From the NCBI RefSeq assembly GCF_012932965.1, contig NZ_JABBXH010000002.1, positions 305,120 through 369,119 of the forward strand: 64,000 nt of DNA. Direction: 5' to 3'. Made by a program: the position numbers and the translations under genes. Source of the DNA: Thalassotalea algicola (GTDB taxonomy: Bacteria > Pseudomonadota > Gammaproteobacteria > Enterobacterales > Alteromonadaceae). Positions 7,939-16,782 of the stretch are shown here, piece by piece. Position 1 is the stretch's first letter. Every line of letters begins with the position of its first letter. The notes under the pieces were generated by a model. It did not search any database, was not told the origin of the DNA, and worked only from the letters and a program-made list of their open reading frames with translations.

Positions 7939-9126
7939 TTAGCCATTGATGAAGGCTGGCAATATTGCTTCAATCAGCGGTTCAAATACCTTGTCTTCCA
8001 TATCTTGACCAGTAATGACGATGATTAAATCAAGAGCATTAACTAAGATAATGCGGTTTCCCCCACCTCCCCAAGTAAGAGTTACGTTGTATTTTTTATT
8101 ATTTAATACGATGTCCGTCTGATACCACAAATAACCATAATTAAAGCCCTCTGGTTGCCAACTTTCTGAAGCTTTTGTTATCGGCTCGAAAGCCGCAGCT
8201 AAATATTCTGCCGAAAGAAGTTGCTCATTTTTCCACTTTCCATTGTTGGCAAGCAATTTACCTGTTTTGAGCATGTCACGAGAATTCAAATCAAAACCGT
8301 TGTCCCCAATAGGCATTCCTATCGGGTCTAATCGCCACTTATAGTTAGTAATGCCCATTTTGCTAAAGAACTCTCTTTCGACAAACTCTTTAGCCGAACC
8401 TGGTACAACAGAGTTAATAACATGCATAACCAGAATAGGATCTGACCCTTGATATTTATATACCTGAGATGCTTTGGTTACTGGCTGACTTAATTCAAGA
8501 AAAGCTTGTATCTGAGCTGTCCCCTTATACTTATCTCTGTTAGTCCTGAAGTCTTTAAGTTGTTCGTCACTAAATCTAAGACCCGAACGCATTGAAAGAG
8601 CTTGATGCAAAGTGACCAGTTCCGCACCAGCAGACAAATTGCTGGTATCTAAGTCATCGAAAAAGCTTACTATTGGCTTATGCAATTCAGCCATTGTGAC
8701 ATAACCTAATTGAATTGCTCTTGCTAGCACTAAGCTAGTGAAGCCTTTGGTAACAGAAGATTGGAAATGAGCTAAATCTATTCGCCCGCTATTGAAATAA
8801 GACTCGAATAATAACTTATCTTTATGGCTAATCAGTAAGCTATCGTATTTTCCATGTTCATTTTCCGCTAACTCTTTAGCAAGCTTTAAGATAGACGCTT
8901 TGTTACCGCCATCAAGACCAAGCTTTCCTACTTTTAATTTGTCTGTGAACATTTCTGGCTCAGTGCTGATAAACGCCTTTTCTAATGGTGGCAAGTCCCA
9001 AAAGTCCATTTTAACCTCTTCCGCTGTGGCTCTTGGGGCCTGATGTACATTCTCAGCGGAGATTAATCCAAAAGAAGCAAGTAAAAACGAAGTGGCCATT
9101 ACTTTCTTTTTAAATCTTGTAAACAT
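7939..9126 (-). CDS. Exported beta-lactamase/PBP-fold serine hydrolase, copy B
   Basis: 395 residues, paralogue of 3007-4188. Signal peptide about 1-24; catalytic SxxK as SVTK in FQSSVTKGFTS (about residue 124); YKYQGSDPILVM in the YxN position; WGGGGNRIILVN as third motif. Differences from copy A are spread evenly, which fits an old duplication rather than recent gene conversion. AGGAG precedes the ATG. It is transcribed away from the intact membrane regulator at 9424 across about 300 bases of shared control region, so regulation of this hydrolase by that regulator is a reasonable inference. Confidence 0.87.
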   Translation of the reverse strand: MFTRFKKKVMATSFLLASFGLISAENVHQAPRATAEEVKMDFWDLPPLEKAFISTEPEMFTDKLKVGKLGLDGGNKASILKLAKELAENEHGKYDSLLISHKDKLLFESYFNSGRIDLAHFQSSVTKGFTSLVLARAIQLGYVTMAELHKPIVSFFDDLDTSNLSAGAELVTLHQALSMRSGLRFSDEQLKDFRTNRDKYKGTAQIQAFLELSQPVTKASQVYKYQGSDPILVMHVINSVVPGSAKEFVEREFFSKMGITNYKWRLDPIGMPIGDNGFDLNSRDMLKTGKLLANNGKWKNEQLLSAEYLAAAFEPITKASESWQPEGFNYGYLWYQTDIVLNNKKYNVTLTWGGGGNRIILVNALDLIIVITGQDMEDKVFEPLIEAILPAFING

Positions 9127-9423
9127 ATTTACTCCTACAACACCAATAATTTTCTAACGCTTTAAAAGTCAATTTGATGTAAAAGCTAGCCACCAAATCG
9201 AAGATAATGTAGATGCAAGGTACTCTTTAACCACACCCCCTCCAACTTAAATCACATTAAATGTTCTTAAACCCATCCTTAAACGGCTGAATTTCACAAA
9301 CTTTTAATGTGTTGAAGATTTTTTACCAAGATGCGACAAGGTGTCGTTTGCATAAGGTAAAAAGTGAATGTTAATTAGTACTGTTCGGTTATAATCCATT
9401 GCAGTAGAAATTATTTTTCGGAT
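9127..9423. promoter_or_regulatory. Divergent control region conserved between the two hydrolase loci
   Basis: Blocks such as CCAACTTAAATCACATTAAA (near 9241-9261), TTAAT-AGTACTGTTCGGTT (about 9371-9390) and TTTTTCGGATATG reappear at 4310-4330, 4426-4450 and 4470-4481 in the other copy. A TATAAT hexamer at 9390-9395 is a possible -10 for the regulator. It is TGTAAT in the decayed copy. Conservation may only reflect shared ancestry, so binding sites remain guesses. Confidence 0.45.
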
Positions 9424-11712
9424 ATGTCGTTGCATAACAGTCAGAAATATCAATTAGGACGATGGATTGTCTGTCCAATAACGAATACCTTCCAAGACGC
9501 TGACGAGCAAAAGTCAATTGATAACAAAAGCATGCAAGTGCTTTTATTTCTCATACAAAACTCAGGGCAAAATGTAACCAAAGAGCAAATTATTGAGCAT
9601 GTATGGAATGAGAGTGTTGTCAATGAAGAAATATTGTCTGTAGCGATCAGTAAAATTAGAAAGGCATTAGAAGATAAAGCTCGTCAGCCAACTTTTATCA
9701 AAACGATACCCAATGTTGGTTATTGTTTGATTGCTGAAGTAAAACCGCTCGTTGAAAATACGCAACCACAAGAACCACCTTTAAATAAATTCAACCAGCA
9801 AATTAACAACCGCAAACCTTACATTATTGCTAGTACGCTAATTTTACTTGCCATCATTTTTATCGTTAGTTTCTATCGAGTGGATCAAGAACCGGAGAAT
9901 CATAACCTTGCAGCTATTCGATCAATTGCGGTAGTGCCTTTCGAGGACTTAAGTGAAAAAAAAGACAGTATATATTTCATCGAGGGGCTCTCTGATGCAA
10001 TAATCAATCAACTCTCTCAATCGAAACCTTTAAAGGTTATTTCTCGAGATTCTTCTTTCAATTTCAAGGGAAATAAAGATCCACACATAATTGGTAACTC
10101 ACTAAAAGTAGAAGCAATATTAGACGGTAGTGTTCAGCAACTAGCAGAACACGTAAGGATAAACGTACAAATAATTAGCACGTTCGACGGACGCTTGCTC
10201 TGGGCTAAAAGCTTTGATAGCCAAAATACAAATGTATTTAACTTACAAGATCAAATAAGTCGAGATATTCTGCAAGCTATTCAGCCAACCTCACAACCTG
10301 AGGTTACCGTTAACACGAAGATCGACAGCCAAGCTTACGAATGGTTCTTAATGGCTCAGTATCATTGGCGACAAAGAACCCCAACCTCACTATCAAAAGC
10401 GGAGACTTATTTTAACCATAGTCTCGAGTTAGAGCCTAATTACGTAGACGCACTCATTGGGCTAGCTATTACTTATGGACAATTTCATTATTACGCAAAT
10501 TGGACGGCGAAAGAATCGGTAGATAAAGGACTTCCTTATATAGAGCAAGCATTGGCATTGGCACCAAACTCGCCGTCTGCACTAGCAGCTAAAGGAATGC
10601 TATTGACGATAATGGCTGGCTACTCCAAAACCCCTCTACCTATCTTGAATGAAGCACAAGACATGTTTATACGTTCATTAGCATTAGAAGATAACGCAAC
10701 AACACATCATTGGTACAGCTCATTACTCAACCAAATGGGAGAAGAAGCGTTAGTCGTTAAACATATAGAACGAGCCATTGCTTTAAACCCACTCTCAGCA
10801 TCATTAAAAAGCATCTATAGCACATATTTAGCAATCAGAGGCAGGTTAGATACAGCGCAAAAAATGCATCGAAGAGCAATGATCTTAGATCCAGATAGAG
10901 TGTCAAATATTGTTGATTCCACCCATATATTTCGCAACACACCAAGTTCGATAATCGCCATCGCAGAATGGCACTTAAATAATAGTGACCTTTTTGAATT
11001 TTGCTCCAGTGACGAATATTGTGAACAGGTTGTTTTTTCCTACTTAAGTATCGAACAAACTGAAGAAGCCAATAAAATTTTGGCACGCATGACATCAAAA
11101 CACGAACACTTTAAGCATTCATTAAAGCTAATAGATTACGGCTTAAAAGGTGAGTTAGCTAACGCAGTATCTTTACTAGATCAATTAAGTAAAAACCACC
11201 CAAATAACTATAAATACAAATACAGTTTAGCTATTGCGCAATATCGAGCAGGTTCGTATGAGCAAACCAGAGCTTCATTGTTAAACCTTTATCCTGACTG
11301 GCGTAATGCCCCCGCAGTTGACGTGACAACTGACAATTATCTAGCTTTGATACATTATGGCGCAACATTATTGAAGTTGAATGAACAAGAATATGCCAAC
11401 GTTGTACTAAATAATGTCGAGCAATTTCTTCTTTTAGATAAGGTTCACGACAAAGCACAAGCAGAAATGGCGCTAGCTCAATTAAATGCTCAGCTGCATA
11501 ACCTAAGTAAAGCTACAAAGCATTTGCGTAAAGCGTTAAATCATGGCTGGCTTGAAACCTTTGATCGAGAATGGTGGACTTTACAATACGATCATCTATT
11601 GAAACCTTTACAGCATCAAACTGAATTCAAAACTTTGGTACAGGAGCATCAAGAAAACGTAAACAAACTAGTGAAACAAATTAGTTTAAAACTGGAAGAT
11701 TTGAAACGTTAA
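9424..11712 (+). CDS. Membrane-anchored CadC-like regulator with TolB-like and TPR domains
   Basis: 762 residues. Order: winged-helix DNA-binding domain of the OmpR/CadC type (about 8-105, with NVTKEQIIEHVW and a wing ending in TFIKTIPNVGYCLIAE); one transmembrane helix (131-153); a FlgO/TolB-N-like domain (about 165-300, SIAVVPFEDLSEKKDSIYFIEGLSDAII and VEAILDGSVQQLAEHVRINVQII); then TPR repeats to near the end (for example SKAETYFNHSLELEPNYVDALIGLAITY). This is a one-piece inner-membrane sensor-regulator with DNA binding in the cytoplasm and TPRs in the periplasm. No clear Shine-Dalgarno before ATG. Divergent from hydrolase copy B; a crippled copy of its 5' end is at 4479-4720. Confidence 0.88.
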   Translation: MSLHNSQKYQLGRWIVCPITNTFQDADEQKSIDNKSMQVLLFLIQNSGQNVTKEQIIEHVWNESVVNEEILSVAISKIRKALEDKARQPTFIKTIPNVGYCLIAEVKPLVENTQPQEPPLNKFNQQINNRKPYIIASTLILLAIIFIVSFYRVDQEPENHNLAAIRSIAVVPFEDLSEKKDSIYFIEGLSDAIINQLSQSKPLKVISRDSSFNFKGNKDPHIIGNSLKVEAILDGSVQQLAEHVRINVQIISTFDGRLLWAKSFDSQNTNVFNLQDQISRDILQAIQPTSQPEVTVNTKIDSQAYEWFLMAQYHWRQRTPTSLSKAETYFNHSLELEPNYVDALIGLAITYGQFHYYANWTAKESVDKGLPYIEQALALAPNSPSALAAKGMLLTIMAGYSKTPLPILNEAQDMFIRSLALEDNATTHHWYSSLLNQMGEEALVVKHIERAIALNPLSASLKSIYSTYLAIRGRLDTAQKMHRRAMILDPDRVSNIVDSTHIFRNTPSSIIAIAEWHLNNSDLFEFCSSDEYCEQVVFSYLSIEQTEEANKILARMTSKHEHFKHSLKLIDYGLKGELANAVSLLDQLSKNHPNNYKYKYSLAIAQYRAGSYEQTRASLLNLYPDWRNAPAVDVTTDNYLALIHYGATLLKLNEQEYANVVLNNVEQFLLLDKVHDKAQAEMALAQLNAQLHNLSKATKHLRKALNHGWLETFDREWWTLQYDHLLKPLQHQTEFKTLVQEHQENVNKLVKQISLKLEDLKR

Positions 11713-12185
11713 AGCATTATTTCTTTAACTTACTACTCATGTCGTCACCATTATCAAGTCATTTAAGTCAACAAATATATTGTGTTAATGCCCATTATTT
11801 TGCTCTGTTTATTAGTTTGAAGTTGAACGGCCTTTCTGAGCAACTTGCCGAAATTCTGTGTTGAACGCTCACCAGTCATACGAGCATTATATTTGTGAAG
11901 TCCGCTTCAAACATTTGTCCAAAAGTCATTCTTGCTGCTATCAACTATACACAAACAACCCAAGTCGAAACTACGTTTTATCCAGCTTAGGCAGATAGGT
12001 TATATATACTTACAGGTCTCAATGCCTATCTCCTTAATGGCAGATTTAATAAGATTTAATGTTTTTTAAGTTGGTTATAACATGCATCAAAGGTAACTTG
12101 CCGGAGCTTAAATAGTCGTTTGAATTAATTTCTACACAACAAGTTGTGATTAAAATTCGATGAAAATATATTTTTGGAGAAACTA
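11713..12185. other. 473-base intergenic region, no supported feature
   Basis: Between the regulator and the WD40 gene. Both strands contain only short frames; the longest minus-strand one (11763-11906, 48 codons) has no convincing homology. No repeat, RNA gene or clear terminator seen. Confidence 0.4.
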
Positions 12186-13232
12186 ATGAAATTACCTTTG
12201 TTTAAATCTCAAGGCTTTATGATTGCAGGGCTAAGCACCTTTTGTACGTTGGCGAGTCAACTTCCCGATCCACAAAGTCTGAATAAGCACTACAATTGCA
12301 ACGTGACAAAAAATAGCTTTTGTCGGGCTGATATTCATCCAAACAATAGATTAATGGTAACGGGCAGCGATGATAGGTATGTTAAATTGTGGCGAAAAAG
12401 CACAGGTGAAGTCATTTCCAAACTCGAACATGAATATGGTGCGCCGGCAGTAGAGTTTAGTTCCGATGGAAAGTATCTAGCAACCGGCAGTTACGACAAC
12501 CATGTTCGCCTTTGGAGACTTTCTGACAATCAATTGATTAATACTTTTCCCGGTGATGAGGGGTTTATAACAACTGTAACGTTTAGTCATGACAACCAAT
12601 TAATAGCGAGTGCTAGTACGGATGATAAGGTTCGGATTTGGGACATAAAAACAGGCGATACGAAAGTTCTTTCTGGACATCAAGGAGATGTTTGGGGATT
12701 AATTTTTAGTCATGACAATAAATATATCATCTCAGGAAGTGAAGATGATTCAATTTTCATTTGGTCTACCGAAACAGGTAAAAAAGTCAGAGAACTAAAG
12801 GAACATTCTGGCGCAGTCTTACAATTTGCGTTAAGCAAAGATGGACGCACCCTTGCTTCGGGCGGCGATGATCACTCAATCAAACTTTGGGATACAAAAA
12901 CTTGGCAACTGATGGATACTATAGAAGGTGGTTTTTACTCGGTATATGCCTTAGCTTTCAGCCCCAATGGCAAAGTACTTGCGAGCGGAGGGCGAGATAG
13001 GGGGGGTATAGGTGAGTTTTTTCAATATCATTTTGACAGAGTGAATGATGACAATGAACCAACAGTGTTCTTTTGGAATGTAAAAACTAAACAATTGCTG
13101 CAGACAATGAGTGATCATAGTGACGATGTTAACAAGATTACCTATAGCGATGACGGGCAATCTTTTACCAGCTCGAGCGTTGACGGTAATGTAAATGTTT
13201 ACAGTGTTGTGCAGCTAGGAAATGAACCTTAA
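12186..13232 (+). CDS. WD40-repeat beta-propeller protein, probably exported
   Basis: 348 residues from the ATG at 12186, chosen because GGAGA sits at 12176-12180; an in-frame TTG 12 bases upstream overlaps that site. The N-terminus (MKLPLFKSQGFMIAGLSTFCTLAS) reads as a weak signal peptide. About seven WD40 repeats follow, with typical endings: DDRYVKLWR, DNHVRLWR, DDKVRIWD, DDSIFIWS, DHSIKLWD, TVFFWN. One blade carries an insertion, GGRDRGGIGEFFQYHFDRVNDDNE. Propellers of this kind are protein-binding scaffolds. It follows the CadC-like regulator on the same strand and is the second propeller in the block after the lipoprotein at 6844. Confidence 0.85.
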   Translation: MKLPLFKSQGFMIAGLSTFCTLASQLPDPQSLNKHYNCNVTKNSFCRADIHPNNRLMVTGSDDRYVKLWRKSTGEVISKLEHEYGAPAVEFSSDGKYLATGSYDNHVRLWRLSDNQLINTFPGDEGFITTVTFSHDNQLIASASTDDKVRIWDIKTGDTKVLSGHQGDVWGLIFSHDNKYIISGSEDDSIFIWSTETGKKVRELKEHSGAVLQFALSKDGRTLASGGDDHSIKLWDTKTWQLMDTIEGGFYSVYALAFSPNGKVLASGGRDRGGIGEFFQYHFDRVNDDNEPTVFFWNVKTKQLLQTMSDHSDDVNKITYSDDGQSFTSSSVDGNVNVYSVVQLGNEP

Positions 13233-13374
13233 TGAAAGATCTTCAACTGCGTCATAGAGCTTAGAAGGTAATATGACACTCTTATAAGATGAGGCTTGCG
13301 TAATATCCTAGATACTAGAGTAATTATTTATATGCGTCATGAACATCAACTATTGGATTTGAATCAGGAAAGAA

Positions 13375-13752
13375 ATGAAATATCAATGCTGTGTTTGTAT
13401 ATCCAAATTTGAAGGAAACCAAATTAAAGATGGCTTCAATAATGGTGTAAAAGAAGGTTTCTTATGCCCTGTGTGCGGCACTAATATCAAAGACGATATG
13501 TGTGGTCAGACTGTATTCGTTCAAAAAGCAAAAGGCACATTTTTATTTTACGTAATATTATTAATAATTTTCTTCTTAGACACTAAAATCGAGCAATATT
13601 TAAGTACTCCACTGGATGCCAACAATTGGCTAGTTCTTAGTGCTCTACTTGGGTTAGCTGTTTCTATTTATGTTTTTGTTAATCGTAATTTGCTTAAAGA
13701 AACTAATATTTTAACAACACAGAGAGTGAGCACTAAGAGAAAATCAATATAG
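13375..13752 (+). CDS. Small zinc-ribbon membrane protein of unknown function
   Basis: 125 residues. The N-terminal part holds cysteine pairs CCVC (5-8) and CPVCG (31-35) in a rubredoxin/zinc-ribbon-like spacing. Two transmembrane helices follow (about 57-72, FYVILLIIFFLDT, and about 84-102, WLVLSALLGLAVSIYVFV), then a short basic tail. AGGAAAGAA precedes the ATG. I do not recognise a named family. Its position before the broken deacetylase copy suggests it belongs to the same accessory block. Confidence 0.6.
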   Translation: MKYQCCVCISKFEGNQIKDGFNNGVKEGFLCPVCGTNIKDDMCGQTVFVQKAKGTFLFYVILLIIFFLDTKIEQYLSTPLDANNWLVLSALLGLAVSIYVFVNRNLLKETNILTTQRVSTKRKSI

Positions 13753-13830
13753 ATTTAGCGGAAATTTATTTAACTTGAGTTTATGAGATAGGCATCCTCA
13801 AAAGTCTTCTAATTAAGTTAGGAAATAATA

Positions 13831-14740
13831 ATGAAATGGGCACAGACCTTGGCGATTGCAGTTAGTGTGCTTTTGTTAATCCCTAGCTATTCAAAGCAAA
13901 TTGCTATTACCTTCGATGATGCCCCACTTGATGGAAGTCACATCATGACGGGAGAAGAAAAAACGAAGCTAATTAAAAATCACTTAAAAGAAAATGAAGT
14001 ATCAGACGCTTTATTCTTCGTTACGACAGGTCATATTAATACCGAGTCGGATAAAAGAGATTTTAAACTTACACTGAAGCGGGTTTTATTTGGCACATCA
14101 TAGTCACAATCACTTATCTGCCAAAAAAGTTGAAACTCAGGCGTATTTAAATGACTTTAATAAAGCATACTCTATACTGCATACATATGACCGGATGTTG
14201 AAGTTTAATCGCCATCCATATCTACATTTTGGGCAGGGTTCAAATAAACGAAAAGCTATTGCACCTCACTTACAAAGTAAAGGTTATGAGTTTGGTTATA
14301 TCACTGCAGACAATTACGACTGGTTTATAAATTCTAAATTAATTAATGCTCAAGCTATTGGTTTGGCAGTTGATTATGAAAAGTTAGGTCAGTTGTATGT
14401 TGATACATTAATGAAAAGTATTAAGTTCTATGACCATTTAGCACTTAAAATGTTCGCCCAAATATGTATTTTCATTGCATGAAAATGAAGTAGCGCCCTG
14501 TATTTAAGTAAGTTAATTCAAGAGTTAAAAGAAAAGGCGAGGAAAATTATTTCACCACGAGAAGCTTATACAGACCCGATCGCGAAGCACTATCGGCCAG
14601 AGAGTTCTGAATTTAATAAACAAGGTAGAATCGCTTCTATTTTATATTCACAAGGTGTTCCTAAAGAGAATTTACGTCATAAGAGTGAAAATAAGGATTA
14701 GCTTGATAAGATATTTGTTGAGTATCAAGTATTCAAATAA
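13831..14740 (+). pseudogene. Frameshifted polysaccharide deacetylase, paralogue of 5757-6704
   Basis: The reading frame breaks at least twice and then meets a stop. 13831 onward reads a signal-like start and ITFDDAPLDGSHIM through HINTESDKRD. The frame shifts near 14070, continuing as AHHSHNHLSAKK through ADNYDWFINSKL and YVDTLMKSIKFYDHLA. It shifts again around 14450-14500 (LHENEVA then LYLSKLIQ), continues as KIISPREAYTDPIAKHY and FNKQGRIASILYSQGVPKENLRHKSEN, then has an in-frame TAG at 14699 before a final TAA at 14738. Each piece aligns in order with the intact deacetylase. All NodB motifs survive as text, so the decay is recent. Confidence 0.92.
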
Positions 14741-14970
14741 GGTAATTTAAAATGCGGTCATTATTATTCCAGTGTTTACCTTTAAATAGTTTTGTTGAGA
14801 AATGATTTGCTTGAACGTCGGCTATCTTGACTAGTTTGATGAAACTGTCATGAAGCCGTCCTGCTCAAAGTGGCACCTAGCGGAAGTTAATATTTAAGAG
14901 AGAACTAATAGCAATGCTCTTGCTAAGTCAGTTTGTTTTTCTTTCAACGATAAAGCTACAGAGCAACTTT

Positions 14971-15486
14971 TCACAGTAACTCTTGTTCAATAAGCTTTAA
15001 CAAATAGGTTTCACGCTCAATAGACATACCTTTTTTGTCACTTGAAGCGATGGTTTGTTCATTATGAGCAATAGCCTGATGGATATTAACCCATTCAGGG
15101 TGCATACCGTTGTCTAGCTCGTGCATTTCTAATTCTGGTTCTAGTAATTCATCATCAATGTCGCACACAAAGCAATATGACAACATATGCACAATGTCGA
15201 AGTCTGCTTTGTACCAAGGCCGATATTCTTCATACAGCCCAAACTCACGAATATTCGTTACATTATGTGCGCCCGTTTCTTCTTTTAACTCACGAATAAG
15301 TCCTTCTATTTTACTTTCACCTTCATCTATACCGCCACCAGGCAAGCTGTAATCATGATAACGTTTTGTGTACAGCAACAATATATTTTCACCATTTAAT
15401 ACTATGGCGCGGGTAGCTTTTCGCGTAAAGCTATTGGCCGACAGATCATTAATTGCAGGGTGAATGGTTGATTTGATTAATCGCAT
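14971..15486 (-). CDS. NUDIX hydrolase
   Basis: 171 residues from the ATG at 15486; an in-frame TTG at 15507 would add seven. The Nudix box is complete at residues 51-73: G51...E57...R65 E66 L K E69 E70 T G72, matching Gx5Ex7REUxEExGU. These enzymes hydrolyse nucleoside diphosphates linked to another group, using Mg2+ bound by the box glutamates. Substrate is not predictable. Cytosolic, single domain, no operon partner; it converges with the broken deacetylase across 230 bases in which I see no further gene. Confidence 0.9.
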   Translation of the reverse strand: MRLIKSTIHPAINDLSANSFTRKATRAIVLNGENILLLYTKRYHDYSLPGGGIDEGESKIEGLIRELKEETGAHNVTNIREFGLYEEYRPWYKADFDIVHMLSYCFVCDIDDELLEPELEMHELDNGMHPEWVNIHQAIAHNEQTIASSDKKGMSIERETYLLKLIEQELL

Positions 15487-15815
15487 ATTGATACTTCTTA
15501 AATTCAATATAAAGGTATTAGGCGCGGTATTATACGCAAGTTACCTTGTATAAATAAAACTCGCTTAATTGGAGCTTTTCTGAACTTCAGGATTAGGTTT
15601 GATGGCAACGCTATTATGATAGCGAATTCAATAGGTAAGAGTTAGTTCTTGATGTTAAGAGTTAGCTTATTTGATAGTGCTTTTAATACTAAATGTTAAA
15701 TTTAATGAGCACAGGTATCTTACTATCTAAGTTATTAATTTGCGTTAATGGGCAGAGTAGTGTGGTTGAAAATATTAACGAATTTTCGGGTAATATACGC
15801 TGCCCATATGATTGA
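15487..15815. other. 329-base intergenic region, no supported feature
   Basis: Lies between the NUDIX gene and the DUF4097-type lipoprotein. It contains a short imperfect direct repeat around TAAGAGTTAG (about 15631-15670) but no frame, RNA gene or clear operator. Confidence 0.35.
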
Positions 15816-16580
15816 CTAAGAGTCGATATCAGTTTCGCCTTCAATATCTGAAATTGATAAACCACCCGAGCCAGCGTCTATTATTTTCAAAGCACCAGCA
15901 CGTTTTACGCTAATGCCGCCTGAACCATCGTCAATAGTGACTTTACCTGATACGTCTTTTACAGATAACGAACCTGATCCATCATCAATTTCAACATTTC
16001 CAGTTACGTTTGAAACGACTAAACTACCAGAGCCATCTTCAAGTTCGATATTGCCTTGCACACCAGTGATCGTTAAACCACCTGAACCATCGTCAATTTT
16101 AACATTGCCTTTGATGTTCTCTATTGTTGCAGAACCAGAGCCATCTTTAAGGTTTAATGCATTGCCAATATTTGATACTTCAATTTCGCCAGAGCCATCA
16201 TCAATGTCTAACATTAGGCTATCAGGCATTATAATAATCAAATCAATTTTAGGGGAAGAGCCGTACCAGCTGCCATTATGTGAATGATGCTTTGCTACTA
16301 AGCGAGCAGTGCTTCCTGATTGGTCTAATTCTAGCGTGTAGTTTTTGTCTTCGGTTGTGCGGATATTTGCTTGTACTTGTATTTCCGTTGATGACGCGTC
16401 TCCTCTAATTTCTAAAGAGCCTGCACCTGCTTCAATGTCGAATTTATTCAAAGAGCCAGCGTCAAGTGATAAGTTCTCTTGCAAAGTTACATCAGCACTT
16501 TTTGCATTTACCTGTATCATGCAGCCACTCAACACCACAGTTAAAATTGATAGAGAAAGTAAATTTGCCATGTTTTTCAT
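15816..16580 (-). CDS. Lipoprotein with DUF4097-type beta-solenoid of 18-residue repeats
   Basis: 254 residues. Lipobox VLSGC gives Cys20 as lipidation site. After a stretch of about 100 residues the sequence becomes strictly periodic: D-G-S-G recurs at residues 128, 146, 164, 182, 200 and 218, with an A-G-S-G variant at 236, exactly 18 apart. Each unit reads roughly DDGSGxLxVxxVxGNVxI. This fits a right-handed beta-solenoid, one coil per repeat, as in DUF4097/head-GIN-type proteins. Probable cell-envelope lipoprotein exposed to the periplasm or surface; role unknown. The first 60 mature residues also contain looser AGAGSLEIRG units. Confidence 0.8.
   Translation of the reverse strand: MKNMANLLSLSILTVVLSGCMIQVNAKSADVTLQENLSLDAGSLNKFDIEAGAGSLEIRGDASSTEIQVQANIRTTEDKNYTLELDQSGSTARLVAKHHSHNGSWYGSSPKIDLIIIMPDSLMLDIDDGSGEIEVSNIGNALNLKDGSGSATIENIKGNVKIDDGSGGLTITGVQGNIELEDGSGSLVVSNVTGNVEIDDGSGSLSVKDVSGKVTIDDGSGGISVKRAGALKIIDAGSGGLSISDIEGETDIDS
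15825..16202 (-). repeat. Seven in-frame 54-base tandem repeats
   Basis: DNA counterpart of the 18-residue units in the lipoprotein. Period 54 bases; copies have diverged at the third codon positions, with the GATGGTTCTGG-type core best kept. Large open frames on the opposite strand here are a by-product of the repeat. Confidence 0.85.
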
Positions 16581-16782
16581 TGTAATTATTCCATATTGTA
16601 CGTTTTGTTTACTTATTGATTATCAAATATAAGGCCAACTTGTAACTAATTGATTAATAAGTAACTTGTATTTTGTCATTTGTTACCAAATGGTGGTTTT
16701 TACTAACTATTAGTCGTAAGCAAAGTACAAATGGTTTAAATGAAACTTTTTAAATATTTTTTGTAAGCTACTTTGAGGGGGC

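Noticed and set aside
11763-11906. Minus-strand frame reading ARMTGERSTQNFGKLLRKAVQLQTNKQS
   Set aside because: Briefly resembles the end of a radical-SAM-type protein, but too short and weak, with stops on both sides; not enough to call a remnant.
15825-16202. Regular repeats as a possible CRISPR array
   Set aside because: Repeats are contiguous coding units of 54 bases without spacers, and no cas genes are near.
15913-16287. Long plus-strand open frame opposite the DGSG lipoprotein
   Set aside because: It is a shadow of the 54-base repeats: the period is a multiple of three, so the opposite frame stays open and gives a P-E-P-S-rich repeat with no homology or ribosome site.
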